Source of the DNA: Myxococcota bacterium
Lineage (GTDB): Bacteria > Myxococcota_A > Polyangia > Polyangiales > Houyiibacteriaceae
Length of the DNA: 38,551 bases
Direction of reading: 5' to 3'
NCBI GenBank assembly: GCA_025453555.1
Contig: JALOQC010000117.1
Coordinates: forward strand, 1-38,551
In this document: in pieces, positions 8,256-17,634 of the stretch
Numbering within the stretch: position 1 is the stretch's first letter
Layout: every line of letters starts with the position of its first letter
Made by a program: the position numbers and the translations under genes
The notes under the pieces: model-generated
Databases searched by the model: none
Told to the model about the DNA's origin: nothing
What the model saw: the letters and a program-made list of their open reading frames with translations, nothing else

Positions 8256-9452
8256 CTACGACGACCACCGAAAGGTCGCGCAGCGCGTGTCGTAGTAGCG
8301 CTCGGTCACGCCTTCGAAGGCGAAGCCGCACTTCGTGAGCACGTGACGTGACGCGACGTTGTCCGGATGCGTGACCGCGACCAAGGATGAGACGTCACGC
8401 GCGCGCGCATGCTCGAGCACCGCGCGCGCGGCCTCCGTCGCGTAGCCGCGGCCGTGATGTGCGGTGGCGAAGCGGTAGCCGAGCTCGAGCTCCGGCCCGC
8501 GAAAGCCACGCATTCCCGTACGAAGGATCGGCCACAGCCCGACGTCGCCGATTGGACGATCGTCGATCCCCTCCGAGCCGCGCGCCGCGCGTTCTTCGGG
8601 TGCGAGCTCGACCAGCCAGAAGCCCACTCCACGCGTCTCGAACGCGTCGGCGCTCGCGGCGAGGAAATGTGCGGCCTCCACGCGCGAGCGCGGGCGACCG
8701 TCGCCGACGTAGCGCATCGCGATCGGATCGCCGAGCCACGCGAGCACCGCGTCGACGTCGCGCGGACGCGGACCGCGCAGTCGAAGCCGCGGCGTCTCGA
8801 TCGTCGGCACCTCCGGCGCGAGCCCCTCCAGCGAACGCGCGTACTGCGTGTCGCACGCGAAGTGCCCCGTGTTTCCGAGCGGCGCGCAGAGCTTCTCGAA
8901 GCCTTCGGATTCGTAGAGCGCGCGCGCCCGCGCCATCGACGCGAGGGTCTCGAGGTAACAACGCGAGAAGCCGAGCGACGCCGCGACGCGCAGCGCGTGT
9001 CGGAGCATGCGTCGTCCTGCGCCTCGGCCGCGCAGCGCGGGGCGAAAGTACATCTTCCGCAGCTCGCACACGTCGGGCGGGCCCCCCTCGAGCGGCGCGA
9101 TCGCCGCGCACCCGAGCACGCCTTCGTCGGCCGCTGAACCGGCCGACCGAGAAGCGTCGTCGGCCGCTGAACCGGCCGACCGAGAAGCGTCGTCGGCCGC
9201 TGAACCGGCCGACCGAGAAGCGGCCGCTGACCCGGCCGACCGAGAAGCGTCGCCGAAGGTGTCGACGACGAAGCACGCCGACCGCTCACGCGCGGCGTAA
9301 GCCTCGCTCATCGCCGAGACCTCGGGGTCGTGGATCGCGAACCCGGGCCCCGAGGCGCCGTGCTCGGTCATCACGTCGCGGATGATGGCCGCGACCGCCG
9401 CGTCGTCGCTCGCACGGATGGGTCGCAGCCAGACGTCGTCGAGGGAGGCCAT
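8256..9452 (-). CDS. Protein with two GNAT acetyltransferase domains
   Basis: First GNAT: ELRKMYFRPALRGRGAGRRMLRHAL...YLETLASMARARALYESEGFEKL; second: IETPRLRLRGPRPRDVDAVLAWLGDP...ELGYRFATAHHGRGYATEAARAVLEHA...NVASRHVLTKCGF. Confidence 0.9.
   Translation of the reverse strand: MASLDDVWLRPIRASDDAAVAAIIRDVMTEHGASGPGFAIHDPEVSAMSEAYAARERSACFVVDTFGDASRSAGSAAASRSAGSAADDASRSAGSAADDASRSAGSAADEGVLGCAAIAPLEGGPPDVCELRKMYFRPALRGRGAGRRMLRHALRVAASLGFSRCYLETLASMARARALYESEGFEKLCAPLGNTGHFACDTQYARSLEGLAPEVPTIETPRLRLRGPRPRDVDAVLAWLGDPIAMRYVGDGRPRSRVEAAHFLAASADAFETRGVGFWLVELAPEERAARGSEGIDDRPIGDVGLWPILRTGMRGFRGPELELGYRFATAHHGRGYATEAARAVLEHARARDVSSLVAVTHPDNVASRHVLTKCGFAFEGVTERYYDTRCATFRWSS
9124..9249. repeat. Tandem repeat: three 33-bp units plus one 27-bp unit, in frame inside the GNAT gene
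   Basis: Unit tcgtcggccgctgaaccggccgaccgagaagcg at 9124-9156, 9157-9189, 9190-9222; shortened unit 9223-9249; encodes (DDASRSAGSAA)n. Confidence 0.97.
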
Positions 9453-9650
9453 CGGCGCAGGTTTCCTCGCAGCGCGTGGGAGAGGCAAGCGACTCGCCGC
9501 TCGTTCGCGACCCGGCATCTCCGCTCGGCCGACGGCTCCGCACGAAGCGCGTCGGGATCGGCGTGGCGGTCGCCAGGAGATCGGCGACGCGCGCTGGGAG
9601 GTCGGCGAGAGATCGACGACGCTCCTCCCGTGACCGACTACTCAGTTCCG

Positions 9651-10973
9651 ATGTCGAGGATCGCCGAAGCGCTCGGTGTCGCGCTCGACGACCGTGGCTT
9701 GCTCCCGCTCGAGACCGCGCGGCGCGTCGTCGCGTCCACGAGCGTCTACGAACGCGACGGCAACCCCACGGGCGACATGCTCTGGGCCGCGCTGCTCTCG
9801 CTCGAGGACGGCGCGGAGCTCGCGCGCGAAGGCGCTCGCCTCGAGTGGCGCTTCCCCTACCTGCGCGGGTGGGACAACGAAGACGCGGTCCGTCGCTACG
9901 GCGCCGAGGCGCTGCCGTGGCTCGAGGCGATGCTCACGCACGTCGGGACGTTCGGGTCGATTCCCGCCGAGCCCTTCTACTTCGTGGGCACGCACCTGCT
10001 CGCGATCGGTCCCGAAGCGGTCGCCGCGATCCTGCGTGCGCGTCGCAGCGGCGGCTCGGATCCGGATGGGCTCGACATGCTCACGCTCTGGCTGAAGCGT
10101 CACGGCAAGTCCGCGTGGGTCGCGCTCGGAGAGCTCGCTTCGCGCGGGGATTCCGAGGCGAAGCGCGCACTCGACGCCTTGGCGAAGCGTTCGCCGACGA
10201 GCGTGCGACGTCAGCTCGGCAAGGAGCTCGCCAAGCGCGTGCTCGATCCGGCGGGGGCGAACGTCAAAGGCGCGCCCTCGCTCACCAGCGCGCCGATCCT
10301 CGCGGTCCTCGACGCGGCGGCTGCGAGCGAGATCCACGCGCGCATGCCGTGGCCGGCGCTCGTCGCGGAGGCACCCCACTTCGAGTTCCACGCGCTGCGC
10401 GTGGTGGTGGCGCGCGCGAAAAAGGGCGACGACTGGGGCGTGCTCGTCGAGGTCGTCCAAGGCGACGAGATCGATCACGACGAAGAGGTGCGCTGGCCCG
10501 CGACGATCCAGCACTACACCTACGGCACGCAGGTCGAGACGGGCGGCGCGTACCTCTTCGACGCGCGCCCCATCCCGCGCACGCTCGTGTCCGAGCCGGT
10601 CGACGACGCCACGTGCGCGCGTCTCGACCTGCGACCCGGCCAGTCGATCACGCAGGGCATCGCCGACTGGAACAGCGTGCTCACCCTCCGTCGCACGCTC
10701 GCGACCACCCCGGAGCTCCTCTTTCCGCCTGCGGCGAAGGTCGTGCGCGCGCTCGGCCTCCGCAGCCCGGAGGTCCTGCTCGACGTCTGCGCGCTCGAGC
10801 ACGTCGACGGCACGCGCTACGGCGCCGGCGATCGCCAGCGCCTACCGAGCGCGTCGCCCTCGTGGCGCTCGATCGCGGAGGTGATCGTCGCGCGCGATCC
10901 CTCGCGCTTCGATCCCGGCACCCCGAACACCGACTGGCGCTCGATGCTGCGCTTCGGCACGCCGAGTGTGTGA
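9651..10973 (+). CDS. Hypothetical protein
   Basis: 440 aa: MSRIAEALGVALDDRGLLPLETARRVVASTSVYERDGNPTGDMLWAALLSLEDG...; plausible codon usage. Confidence 0.7.
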   Translation: MSRIAEALGVALDDRGLLPLETARRVVASTSVYERDGNPTGDMLWAALLSLEDGAELAREGARLEWRFPYLRGWDNEDAVRRYGAEALPWLEAMLTHVGTFGSIPAEPFYFVGTHLLAIGPEAVAAILRARRSGGSDPDGLDMLTLWLKRHGKSAWVALGELASRGDSEAKRALDALAKRSPTSVRRQLGKELAKRVLDPAGANVKGAPSLTSAPILAVLDAAAASEIHARMPWPALVAEAPHFEFHALRVVVARAKKGDDWGVLVEVVQGDEIDHDEEVRWPATIQHYTYGTQVETGGAYLFDARPIPRTLVSEPVDDATCARLDLRPGQSITQGIADWNSVLTLRRTLATTPELLFPPAAKVVRALGLRSPEVLLDVCALEHVDGTRYGAGDRQRLPSASPSWRSIAEVIVARDPSRFDPGTPNTDWRSMLRFGTPSV

Positions 10974-11053
10974 AACGTAGTACACCCGCCGGGCTTCGTG
11001 CACCGGCCAGCGCAGCGCCGCGGAGCCGCGCGCGTGCCCGATCGACGGACGAA

Positions 11054-11099
11054 GCTGTGCCTTGACGTCGAGAACTCGACGCGAGGCTCAGGGCACAGC
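11054..11099. repeat. Stem-loop repeat (gctgtgcc...cgtcgag-aa-ctcgacg...ggcacagc), inverted-orientation copy of the window's last ~50 bp
   Basis: Reverse complement matches 38502-38551 almost identically apart from a 4-nt loop difference. Confidence 0.7.
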
Positions 11100-11298
11100 A
11101 CGGCCTCATCCGCACGCGGACGCCTTCGCCGTCGGTCCCGCAGGAGAAGTTGGAGGCGGCGTTCGTCGAGAGCGCGTCGTTCAGCCAAACGGGGCCCTCA
11201 GAACGCGGTCTCTCCGCGGCGCACGCCCGCAAGGCGTCCTCTCCCATAGAGACGAAACCGCTCGCCGAATTTTGCTGTAGTTTCGGGACCGGTGGTAG

Positions 11299-13725
11299 TC
11301 AGCGGACCCGTCGGAGGGGGCCTTCGAGCCGATAGCCGCCAGGGCCGTGCGCGAGCCGCTCACGGAGCCCGAGCGCACGCAACGTCGAGACAGCGACGTG
11401 CACTCGGCTCCGTCGCGCGCGCTCGAGGATGCGCTCGCCCGGCCAGGCCGCCGCGGCAATGGTGTCGATCGACGAAAACGCACCCGGCGTCTCGTGGGCA
11501 CGATCCGCGAGATGGACTAGCACGCGTTGGAGCACGTTTCTCGTCGCGAGCGAGACCTGGGGTCCACCAGCGACCGCGAACCACGAAGCGTCGTGCGCCA
11601 GGATCAAATCGAGGGAAGCGACGGTCGGGGTGATCGCCGGCGCCTCTCTCGCCACCCGCGCCAGCACGCGCGACGTGACCGACCACCGCGCGTGGTCCGC
11701 GTTCGCGCTCCAGGCCGCCTCGACGTCAGTCGCGTCCCCCGTGCACCGCCGCACGTACGCGCGAACGAGCCGCGTGCTGGCCGCGACGACGGGGACCTCC
11801 GGCATCGGACCCGCCGGCTCGACTCCGCGGCCCACGAAGCTTGCCAGCTCCACGAGCGGCGCCAGCTGGACCAAGCCGGGGGGCACGTCCTCGAGCGCGG
11901 CGAGTGATGACGCGATCGCCTCCTCTCGGCGCTCATCCTCTAGCGCTGCGATCGCGCGCAGGAATCGGAAGTACGCGGCGAGCATGTTGCCGACGGCGGC
12001 GTAGCGCGCGATCACGGAGTCGTAGCGCGCGATCGCAGCGGGGAGCTCCCGGCGATCGTGTGCTACGAGCGCCTGCGTGGCATCCAGCGAAAGGGCGACA
12101 CGCGCATCGAGCGCGCGACCCTCGGCAGAGAGCGCTACTTCGGCGAGCGCCGCCTCGCCCTCACCAGTCTCCGCGAGAAGCCGAGCGAGCATCGCCCGAA
12201 TCGCAGGCCGCTGCTCCTCGCCCGCTCGCTCGATGGCACGACGATGAATCGCGACGGCGAGCTCGTGCTCGCCACGGATCGACGCGGCGCTCGCGATTAC
12301 CTCGACGTCCTCGGGCGGAACGCAACCCGGCGGCACGTCGAGGTCGCGCACCCGGTCGTAGCGTCCGGTGCGGAAGTCGATCCGTGCGCGGGCGACCGCG
12401 ACCTCGGTCACCAGGTCGGGCCGCGAGCGGGCGAGCTTCTCGATCTCGTCGAGGGTCGCCTGCGCCTCGTCGAAGCGGGCGGCCTCAGTCGCCGCGCGCA
12501 CAGAGATTCGGAGGAGCGCGCCGTCACCGTGATCCAGCTCCCGCGCGAGCTTCGCGAGGTCGGCGAGCCGGCCACGGATCGCGAGCGCGGAGTACGCGCG
12601 CCGGAGCGCCTCGGCGAGGAGCGGAGCGCGAGGACGGCGGCGTGCCGCGTCGAGGAGACGCTCGAGGGCGGGTAGGCGCCCACGCGCCGCGCCCTCGAGG
12701 AGCGCATCGTCGATCCGCTCCTCGGCGTCAGCCGTGAGCACGGCCTCGGGGCGCGCGTGGATGAACTGCCGGATCGGGGGCAGCACGTCGAACGAAGGCG
12801 GGTTGCCCGAGCGAACGAGCCAGGAGCGATCGCGGAGCGCCCGGACGAACGCGATCGCGCGCGCTCCGAGCACCGCTTCCGCGTCATCGATGTCGAAGGG
12901 CCGGCCGAGCTGCGCGAGCTGCGCGATCGCGGTCCGCTGCTCCTCGGAGAGGCCCGCAAACGATCGCGCGAGCGCCTCGTCGAGCGAGTCACGCGGATCG
13001 TCGCGCCGCTCACCGGCCAGCAGGTCGAGCGGGCGATGGAGGCGCGCGGCGACCGCCGCAGCCCCGAGATCGACGATCTGCGGGGCGACGAGCTCGAGGG
13101 CGAGCGGGAGGTCCCCGAACCGCTCGACGATCGCGCGCAGGTGCGGCTCGTCGAGGGGGGAGAGGCTCCAACTCGGCTCGAGCACGGTGATGCGATCGAG
13201 GAGCAGTCGTCCGGAGGGCGAGCTCGCGAGCGGTGCATCCGGGGAAGGCTTTCCGAACGCGTCGAGGACTAGCGGGCGCTCGCCGGCAAGGCCGAGCACG
13301 CTGCGTGACGTCGCGATCAGTCGCAGGGTCGGAATCGCGGCGCCGAGCCGCGCGATCGCCTCGGCGACCCCACCGATCGCGGCCTCGCACTCGTCGAGCA
13401 CGACCACATCGACGCATTCGCGGAGCGCTCGCACGATCGCGCCCCACTCTCCGGTCGCGAGCCCTCTCGCGAGGGCCAGGCGCGCAGGGACGTCCTCGGA
13501 GGTGGCACCGTGGAGGTCGACCCACAGAACCCGTTCCGGTTCGACCACGGCCTGTGCGACCGCCTCGTGAACGAGCCGTGTCTTCCCAGCGCCGGGCGCG
13601 CCGACGATGGTCAGGAGCACGCGATCACGAGCGCGCAGCCAGCCATGGATCGCGTCGAGCTCGCGATCACGGCCGACGAACGACGTGCGCTGCGAGCGAT
13701 CGGTGGTCCTCGGCATCCGAGGCAT
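11299..13725 (-). CDS. STAND/AAA NTPase regulator with TPR-like region and C-terminal winged-helix-like segment
   Basis: SFVGRDRELDAIHGWLRARDRVLLTIVGAPGAGKTRLVHEAV, VVVLDECEAA, LIATSRSVLGLAGERPLVLD, FGDLPLALELVAPQI; C-term AWPGERILERARRSRVHVAVSTLRALGLRERLAHGPGGYRLEG resembles Trans_reg_C. Confidence 0.85.
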   Translation of the reverse strand: MPRMPRTTDRSQRTSFVGRDRELDAIHGWLRARDRVLLTIVGAPGAGKTRLVHEAVAQAVVEPERVLWVDLHGATSEDVPARLALARGLATGEWGAIVRALRECVDVVVLDECEAAIGGVAEAIARLGAAIPTLRLIATSRSVLGLAGERPLVLDAFGKPSPDAPLASSPSGRLLLDRITVLEPSWSLSPLDEPHLRAIVERFGDLPLALELVAPQIVDLGAAAVAARLHRPLDLLAGERRDDPRDSLDEALARSFAGLSEEQRTAIAQLAQLGRPFDIDDAEAVLGARAIAFVRALRDRSWLVRSGNPPSFDVLPPIRQFIHARPEAVLTADAEERIDDALLEGAARGRLPALERLLDAARRRPRAPLLAEALRRAYSALAIRGRLADLAKLARELDHGDGALLRISVRAATEAARFDEAQATLDEIEKLARSRPDLVTEVAVARARIDFRTGRYDRVRDLDVPPGCVPPEDVEVIASAASIRGEHELAVAIHRRAIERAGEEQRPAIRAMLARLLAETGEGEAALAEVALSAEGRALDARVALSLDATQALVAHDRRELPAAIARYDSVIARYAAVGNMLAAYFRFLRAIAALEDERREEAIASSLAALEDVPPGLVQLAPLVELASFVGRGVEPAGPMPEVPVVAASTRLVRAYVRRCTGDATDVEAAWSANADHARWSVTSRVLARVAREAPAITPTVASLDLILAHDASWFAVAGGPQVSLATRNVLQRVLVHLADRAHETPGAFSSIDTIAAAAWPGERILERARRSRVHVAVSTLRALGLRERLAHGPGGYRLEGPLRRVR

Positions 13726-13851
13726 TCTAGGCTCTGACCAAGCGGTCGTGGGGTTCCAGACGATGTACGCCATCGCCTCCACGCACGCCGTCGCGGTGAC
13801 GTTGTCCGGCTGAGAGGTCGGACGTTCATCAAAAATGACGCTCTTCGTTCA

Positions 13852-14025
13852 CGCGGTACACCACGCTGCGCGGCACAACCGGGTCATCGCCGTCAGACAC
13901 TCTTCGACGGTCGCTGCGCGTACGGCGCCGAGGTCTCGTCGAGCGACATGCTCTACGGTGACCCCACGAGCGCGTCTCGCTTCGGCCCGGACGCGTCGTT
14001 CGGCGTCGCGTCGTTCGGCATCGGC
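13852..14025 (-). pseudogene. Truncated paralogue of the 37143-37472 gene
   Basis: DAERRDAERRVRAEARRARGVTVEH...ATVEECLTAMTRLCRAAWCTA* versus DAERRDAERRARAEARRARGVTVER...TVEERLTTMTRVCRAAWLATGW. Confidence 0.6.
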
Positions 14026-14057
14026 GAGCCCCGCTGGATCCGGTCGCCCCGAGAGCG

Positions 14058-14729
14058 TCAGACCGTCGTCGGCGGGGGAGCCGTCGGGCGCCACATCGCC
14101 GCGGCGCCACCCCAGCCGACGAGCGTGAGCGGTGCCAGTAGGAGCACGGCGTCGGGCCACGACGTCTGCTCGGCCGCGCCGTAGAGGCCACCGGCTCCGA
14201 AGCCGATGCAGAGGAGCAGCGCGAACCCGAAGAACTCCGTCCGCGTCCACACCGCGCCCGCGATGCCGCCCGCTGCGAGCGCGTGGAGTCCGACGAACGC
14301 GCCGAGCAACGAGACCTCGGCAGAGACGGTCGTTTCGAGGAGCCACCCGACGCCCGCGAGGGGGAGCCCGAAGCCCAAGGCCAGTACGAGCGCGCCGAGC
14401 CCGCGCATCGAGAGGGGCAAGACCACGAACGCGATCGTGGCGAGGAAGAGCGCCGAGAGATCGAGCATCGCGAGCGCGAAGAGCGAGCCGGTGCCGTGCC
14501 ACGCCGTGAACGCGAACGTTCGCACGCCCACGAGCCCGACCCACGCGAAGAGCAGCGCGACGAGCGGGCGGAGTCGGAGGCTCGGAGTCGGAGGCACGGT
14601 CGCGAGAGGGTCGGCCTTCTTCGGTGCGACCGCCAGCTTCGTGGCGCGTGGGCGCGATTCGCGCACGAACGTGCGAGATCGACGAGGAGCGCTCGTCGAC
14701 CTCCGTCCGGGATCCCGCGACGCATCCAT
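14058..14729 (-). CDS. Multi-pass membrane protein (about 6 TM helices)
   Basis: PLVALLFAWVGLVGVRTFAF, LFALAMLDLSALFLATIAFVVLPL, GLGALVLALGFGLPLAGVGWLL etc.; start codon uncertain. Confidence 0.7.
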   Translation of the reverse strand: MDASRDPGRRSTSAPRRSRTFVRESRPRATKLAVAPKKADPLATVPPTPSLRLRPLVALLFAWVGLVGVRTFAFTAWHGTGSLFALAMLDLSALFLATIAFVVLPLSMRGLGALVLALGFGLPLAGVGWLLETTVSAEVSLLGAFVGLHALAAGGIAGAVWTRTEFFGFALLLCIGFGAGGLYGAAEQTSWPDAVLLLAPLTLVGWGGAAAMWRPTAPPPTTV

Positions 14730-14744
14730 CGTCGCGGGATCCCG
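14708..14744. promoter_or_regulatory. Perfect 15-bp inverted repeat cgggatcccgcgacg-catccat-cgtcgcgggatcccg
   Basis: Read directly; lies between divergent membrane-protein and FIST genes. Confidence 0.6.
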
Positions 14745-14822
14745 TTCGGCGTGCTCGTCGTCTGTTGCGTGTCCGGGATTCCCGAGCCGCCGTCCGCGTC
14801 CGTGGATGTCATCCTCGGCAGC

Positions 14823-16028
14823 ATGTGGTTGCGGTCGGTGATGGTGGACTCTCTCGCGTCGTTGAGCAGCTCACTCGACGCAGCGCTCGGTGACTCGAGC
14901 TCGAACACGGGGTCGGAGGAGCTAGACTCCGGCGCTGCGCGCTCGGGAGATCCTCGGATTGCGCTTTGTTTTGCCGACCCATCCCACGATCTCGCGGGAT
15001 TGACGTCGCGCATCCACCGACAGCTCGGCGTGCCTTGCCTCGGCGCGACCACCGCGGGAGAGCTCGACGCGCAGGGCCTTCGACGCGGATCCGCGGTGAT
15101 CGCGGTCATCGGCGGCGACGACGTCCGTGTCCGCGCAGTGAAGGAGCGCGACACCTCGAACCGCGCCGAGGACGCCGCTTCGGCCATGACGGTCGGCTTT
15201 CACGACGACGCACGGCGCTACGCGAGCGAAGGCTTCGGGCAGTCGAGCACGCTGCTCCTGACCGACGGACTCTCCGGGGGAGGAGAGGAGCTCGCGGCGG
15301 CGCTGCACCGCAAGACCCGGCCACATCAACAGATCGTCGGCGGCGCAGCGGGAGACGCCGGTCGCTTTCGTCGAACGCAGGTCGCGCTCGACGGGGTCGC
15401 GTTGACCGAAGGCGCCGTGGCGGCGCACGTGTTCTCGCGAGCCGCGCTCGGCGTGGGGCTCGGGACGGGGCTTCGGCCCGCGAGTCGACGCTTCGTCGTC
15501 ACGCGCGCCGAAGGCACACGCGTGTACGAGCTCGACGGAGCGCCGGCCATCGACGCGTACGTCGACTTCGCGAAGGAGAGCGGTCGACCGTTCGATCGTG
15601 GCTCGCCGGGGACGTTCTTCGTGCACCACGAGCTCGGGATCTACTTCTTCGACGAGGTCCGCTTCGCTCGCGCGCCTCTGGTCGCGATGGCAGACGGCTC
15701 ACTCGTGTGCGCCGCCTCGGTCCCCGTGGGCTCGAGCGTGTGCATTCTCGACGGTACCGGGCCCGACCTCGTGCGCGCCGCCGAGGAAGCCGGCCGCGAA
15801 GCGCAGCGGAACCTCGGGCGTGCGTGCGGCGGAGCGCTCGCGTTCGACTGCATCTGCCGAGGTCTCATCCTCGGCGACACGTTCGGTGACGAGGTCGGCG
15901 CGATTCGTGGCGCGCTCCGCACCGATCAAGTCGCCGGCTTCCTCACGTACGGAGAGATCGCGCGGTACCGCGGGACACGCCAAGGGTGGCACAACGCCAC
16001 CGCCGTCGTGGTCGCGCTCCCTGCGTGA
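14823..16028 (+). CDS. FIST domain sensory protein (FIST N plus FIST C)
   Basis: IALCFADPSHDLAGLTSRIHRQLGVPCLGATTAGELDAQGLRRGSAVIAVIG...GGAAGDAGRF...FDCICRGLILGDTFGDEVGAIRGAL...VAGFLTYGEIA. Confidence 0.88.
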   Translation: MWLRSVMVDSLASLSSSLDAALGDSSSNTGSEELDSGAARSGDPRIALCFADPSHDLAGLTSRIHRQLGVPCLGATTAGELDAQGLRRGSAVIAVIGGDDVRVRAVKERDTSNRAEDAASAMTVGFHDDARRYASEGFGQSSTLLLTDGLSGGGEELAAALHRKTRPHQQIVGGAAGDAGRFRRTQVALDGVALTEGAVAAHVFSRAALGVGLGTGLRPASRRFVVTRAEGTRVYELDGAPAIDAYVDFAKESGRPFDRGSPGTFFVHHELGIYFFDEVRFARAPLVAMADGSLVCAASVPVGSSVCILDGTGPDLVRAAEEAGREAQRNLGRACGGALAFDCICRGLILGDTFGDEVGAIRGALRTDQVAGFLTYGEIARYRGTRQGWHNATAVVVALPA

Positions 16029-16175
16029 CGGCAGTCCGCCGTCGCCACGAGCGAGGGTCGTCGTCTCGATCGAGAAGGACGGCCGGGAAGCCAAAGCGGC
16101 GCGTAGCAGGAAGCGTTGCGACGTCGGCGAGCTCGGGTGGACACACGCGGCCGCACGATCGACGCTCCGCGGCCC

Positions 16176-17546
16176 ATGCGTTCGATCGTCTCGTGGACCG
16201 GTTTGAGCTTCGAAGGGCGCGCGCTCGGCTTCACCGCGGAGGGCTCGAAGTTGCTCGTCGCACACGAGGGATCGCTCTTCGCGATCGACGGGCGCGATGG
16301 GGCGCGCGACGAGCTCGCGCGGTCGCTCGGTCGGGTCGTCGGCGCGGTCGCGGTGGACACGCGGCGGGTGGTGGTGTGGGACGACCGTGGCGCGCTCTTT
16401 CGGATCGAGCGCGGGGTGGTGCCGCAGGAAGGAGGTCACGCGCTGCGCTGTCCGTCCGAGCTTCGGCCGGTGTGTGGGAGCGGGTCGTCGACCCTCTCGC
16501 CCTCGGGTCGCTTCGTCGCGGTGGGTGGCTTCGTCGGCGCGGAGCGGACGTGGCGCGTGGCCTTCTTCGATCTCGACGCGCCCGACGAGCTCCCGTGGAT
16601 CGTGGACGACGAACGCGTGCGCTCCGTGCGGTACTGGCTCGGTGACCGCGCGGTGGTCGACGACGGGCTCGTCTGCGATCCGACGCAGCGACTTCTGCTC
16701 ACCGATGCGGACGCTCGCATGGTGGCGCGGCACGTGTCGCCGCGCGGACGACGTGGCTTCGAGCACACGGGCCAGACGATTCGCCTCGTCGGGGACTCGC
16801 CGCACGAGCTGCAATTGTCGCTCGACTCGTCCGACGAGCTCCGATGGGTCGACGATCGTTTCGTCGTGCACGCCGCGTCGCCCTACCTGCTGATCGATGC
16901 CGAGCGCGGTCTCGTGCACCGGTTCGAGCCGGGCGACGAGGGGCGAGGTCGGCTCGTCGTCTCGCCGGACGTGCGACGTGCCGCATGGAGCGGGCACGGT
17001 CGCGTCACGATTGGGGACGTGTTGGTGCATCCGCCGAGCGCGTGTGCGGTCGACGTGTCCAGCCTGCCGTCGCGGGTCTTTCGTGCGACGGCCGAGCGCG
17101 CGCACGTCGAGCGACTCGCGCTCCAGGTCGCGGAGCGCGCGGTGGCCTGGGGTCTCGACGTGAGCCCCGAGGTGCATTGGAGCGAAGGGCCCGCGGAGGA
17201 CGCCGAGCTCGCGGTGCCGTGGGAACGCCCGATCGCGGATGCGCTGAAGGACGCGCACCGCGCGCGCGATGGGCACCGCGCGGTGTTCGACCAAGCGTTG
17301 ACGTCCGTGTGCGCCGAGCTCGAACGCAGTGACGAAGCCTCGCGTTGGGTGGCGCGGATGCTCTTGCTCGACGGCGACGTGCGCAGCGCGGGCGCGCTCG
17401 ATCTGCGCCTCACCCGCGGACCGCGCGCGCGCACGTCGGTCGTGTCGCTCGGCAACCCCTTCGCGCCCGTGCTCGAGCTCGCGACCTGTGGTGTCGTGCT
17501 GCTCGACGTAGGGCTCGGGGGCGTGCGGCTGCTCCAGCCGGGGTGA
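16176..17546 (+). CDS. Hypothetical protein, beta-propeller-like N-terminal region
   Basis: Repeating strands with FAIDGRDGARD, VVVWDDRGALFRIE, LSPSGRFVAVGGFVGAERTWRVAFFDLD. Confidence 0.65.
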   Translation: MRSIVSWTGLSFEGRALGFTAEGSKLLVAHEGSLFAIDGRDGARDELARSLGRVVGAVAVDTRRVVVWDDRGALFRIERGVVPQEGGHALRCPSELRPVCGSGSSTLSPSGRFVAVGGFVGAERTWRVAFFDLDAPDELPWIVDDERVRSVRYWLGDRAVVDDGLVCDPTQRLLLTDADARMVARHVSPRGRRGFEHTGQTIRLVGDSPHELQLSLDSSDELRWVDDRFVVHAASPYLLIDAERGLVHRFEPGDEGRGRLVVSPDVRRAAWSGHGRVTIGDVLVHPPSACAVDVSSLPSRVFRATAERAHVERLALQVAERAVAWGLDVSPEVHWSEGPAEDAELAVPWERPIADALKDAHRARDGHRAVFDQALTSVCAELERSDEASRWVARMLLLDGDVRSAGALDLRLTRGPRARTSVVSLGNPFAPVLELATCGVVLLDVGLGGVRLLQPG

Positions 17547-17548
17547 TG

Positions 17549-17580
17549 CGGAAGCAGGGCGTCGTGCGGCACGACTTCCG
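17549..17580 (+). terminator. Stem-loop downstream of the beta-propeller-like gene
   Basis: cggaagcagggc-gtcgtg-cgg-cacgac-ttccg; paired inner and outer arms. Confidence 0.4.
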
Positions 17581-17634
17581 TTCGTTGGGCGTGCGGCTGC
17601 GGCCGGGTGATCGGAGCGAGATGCGCGTGAGATC

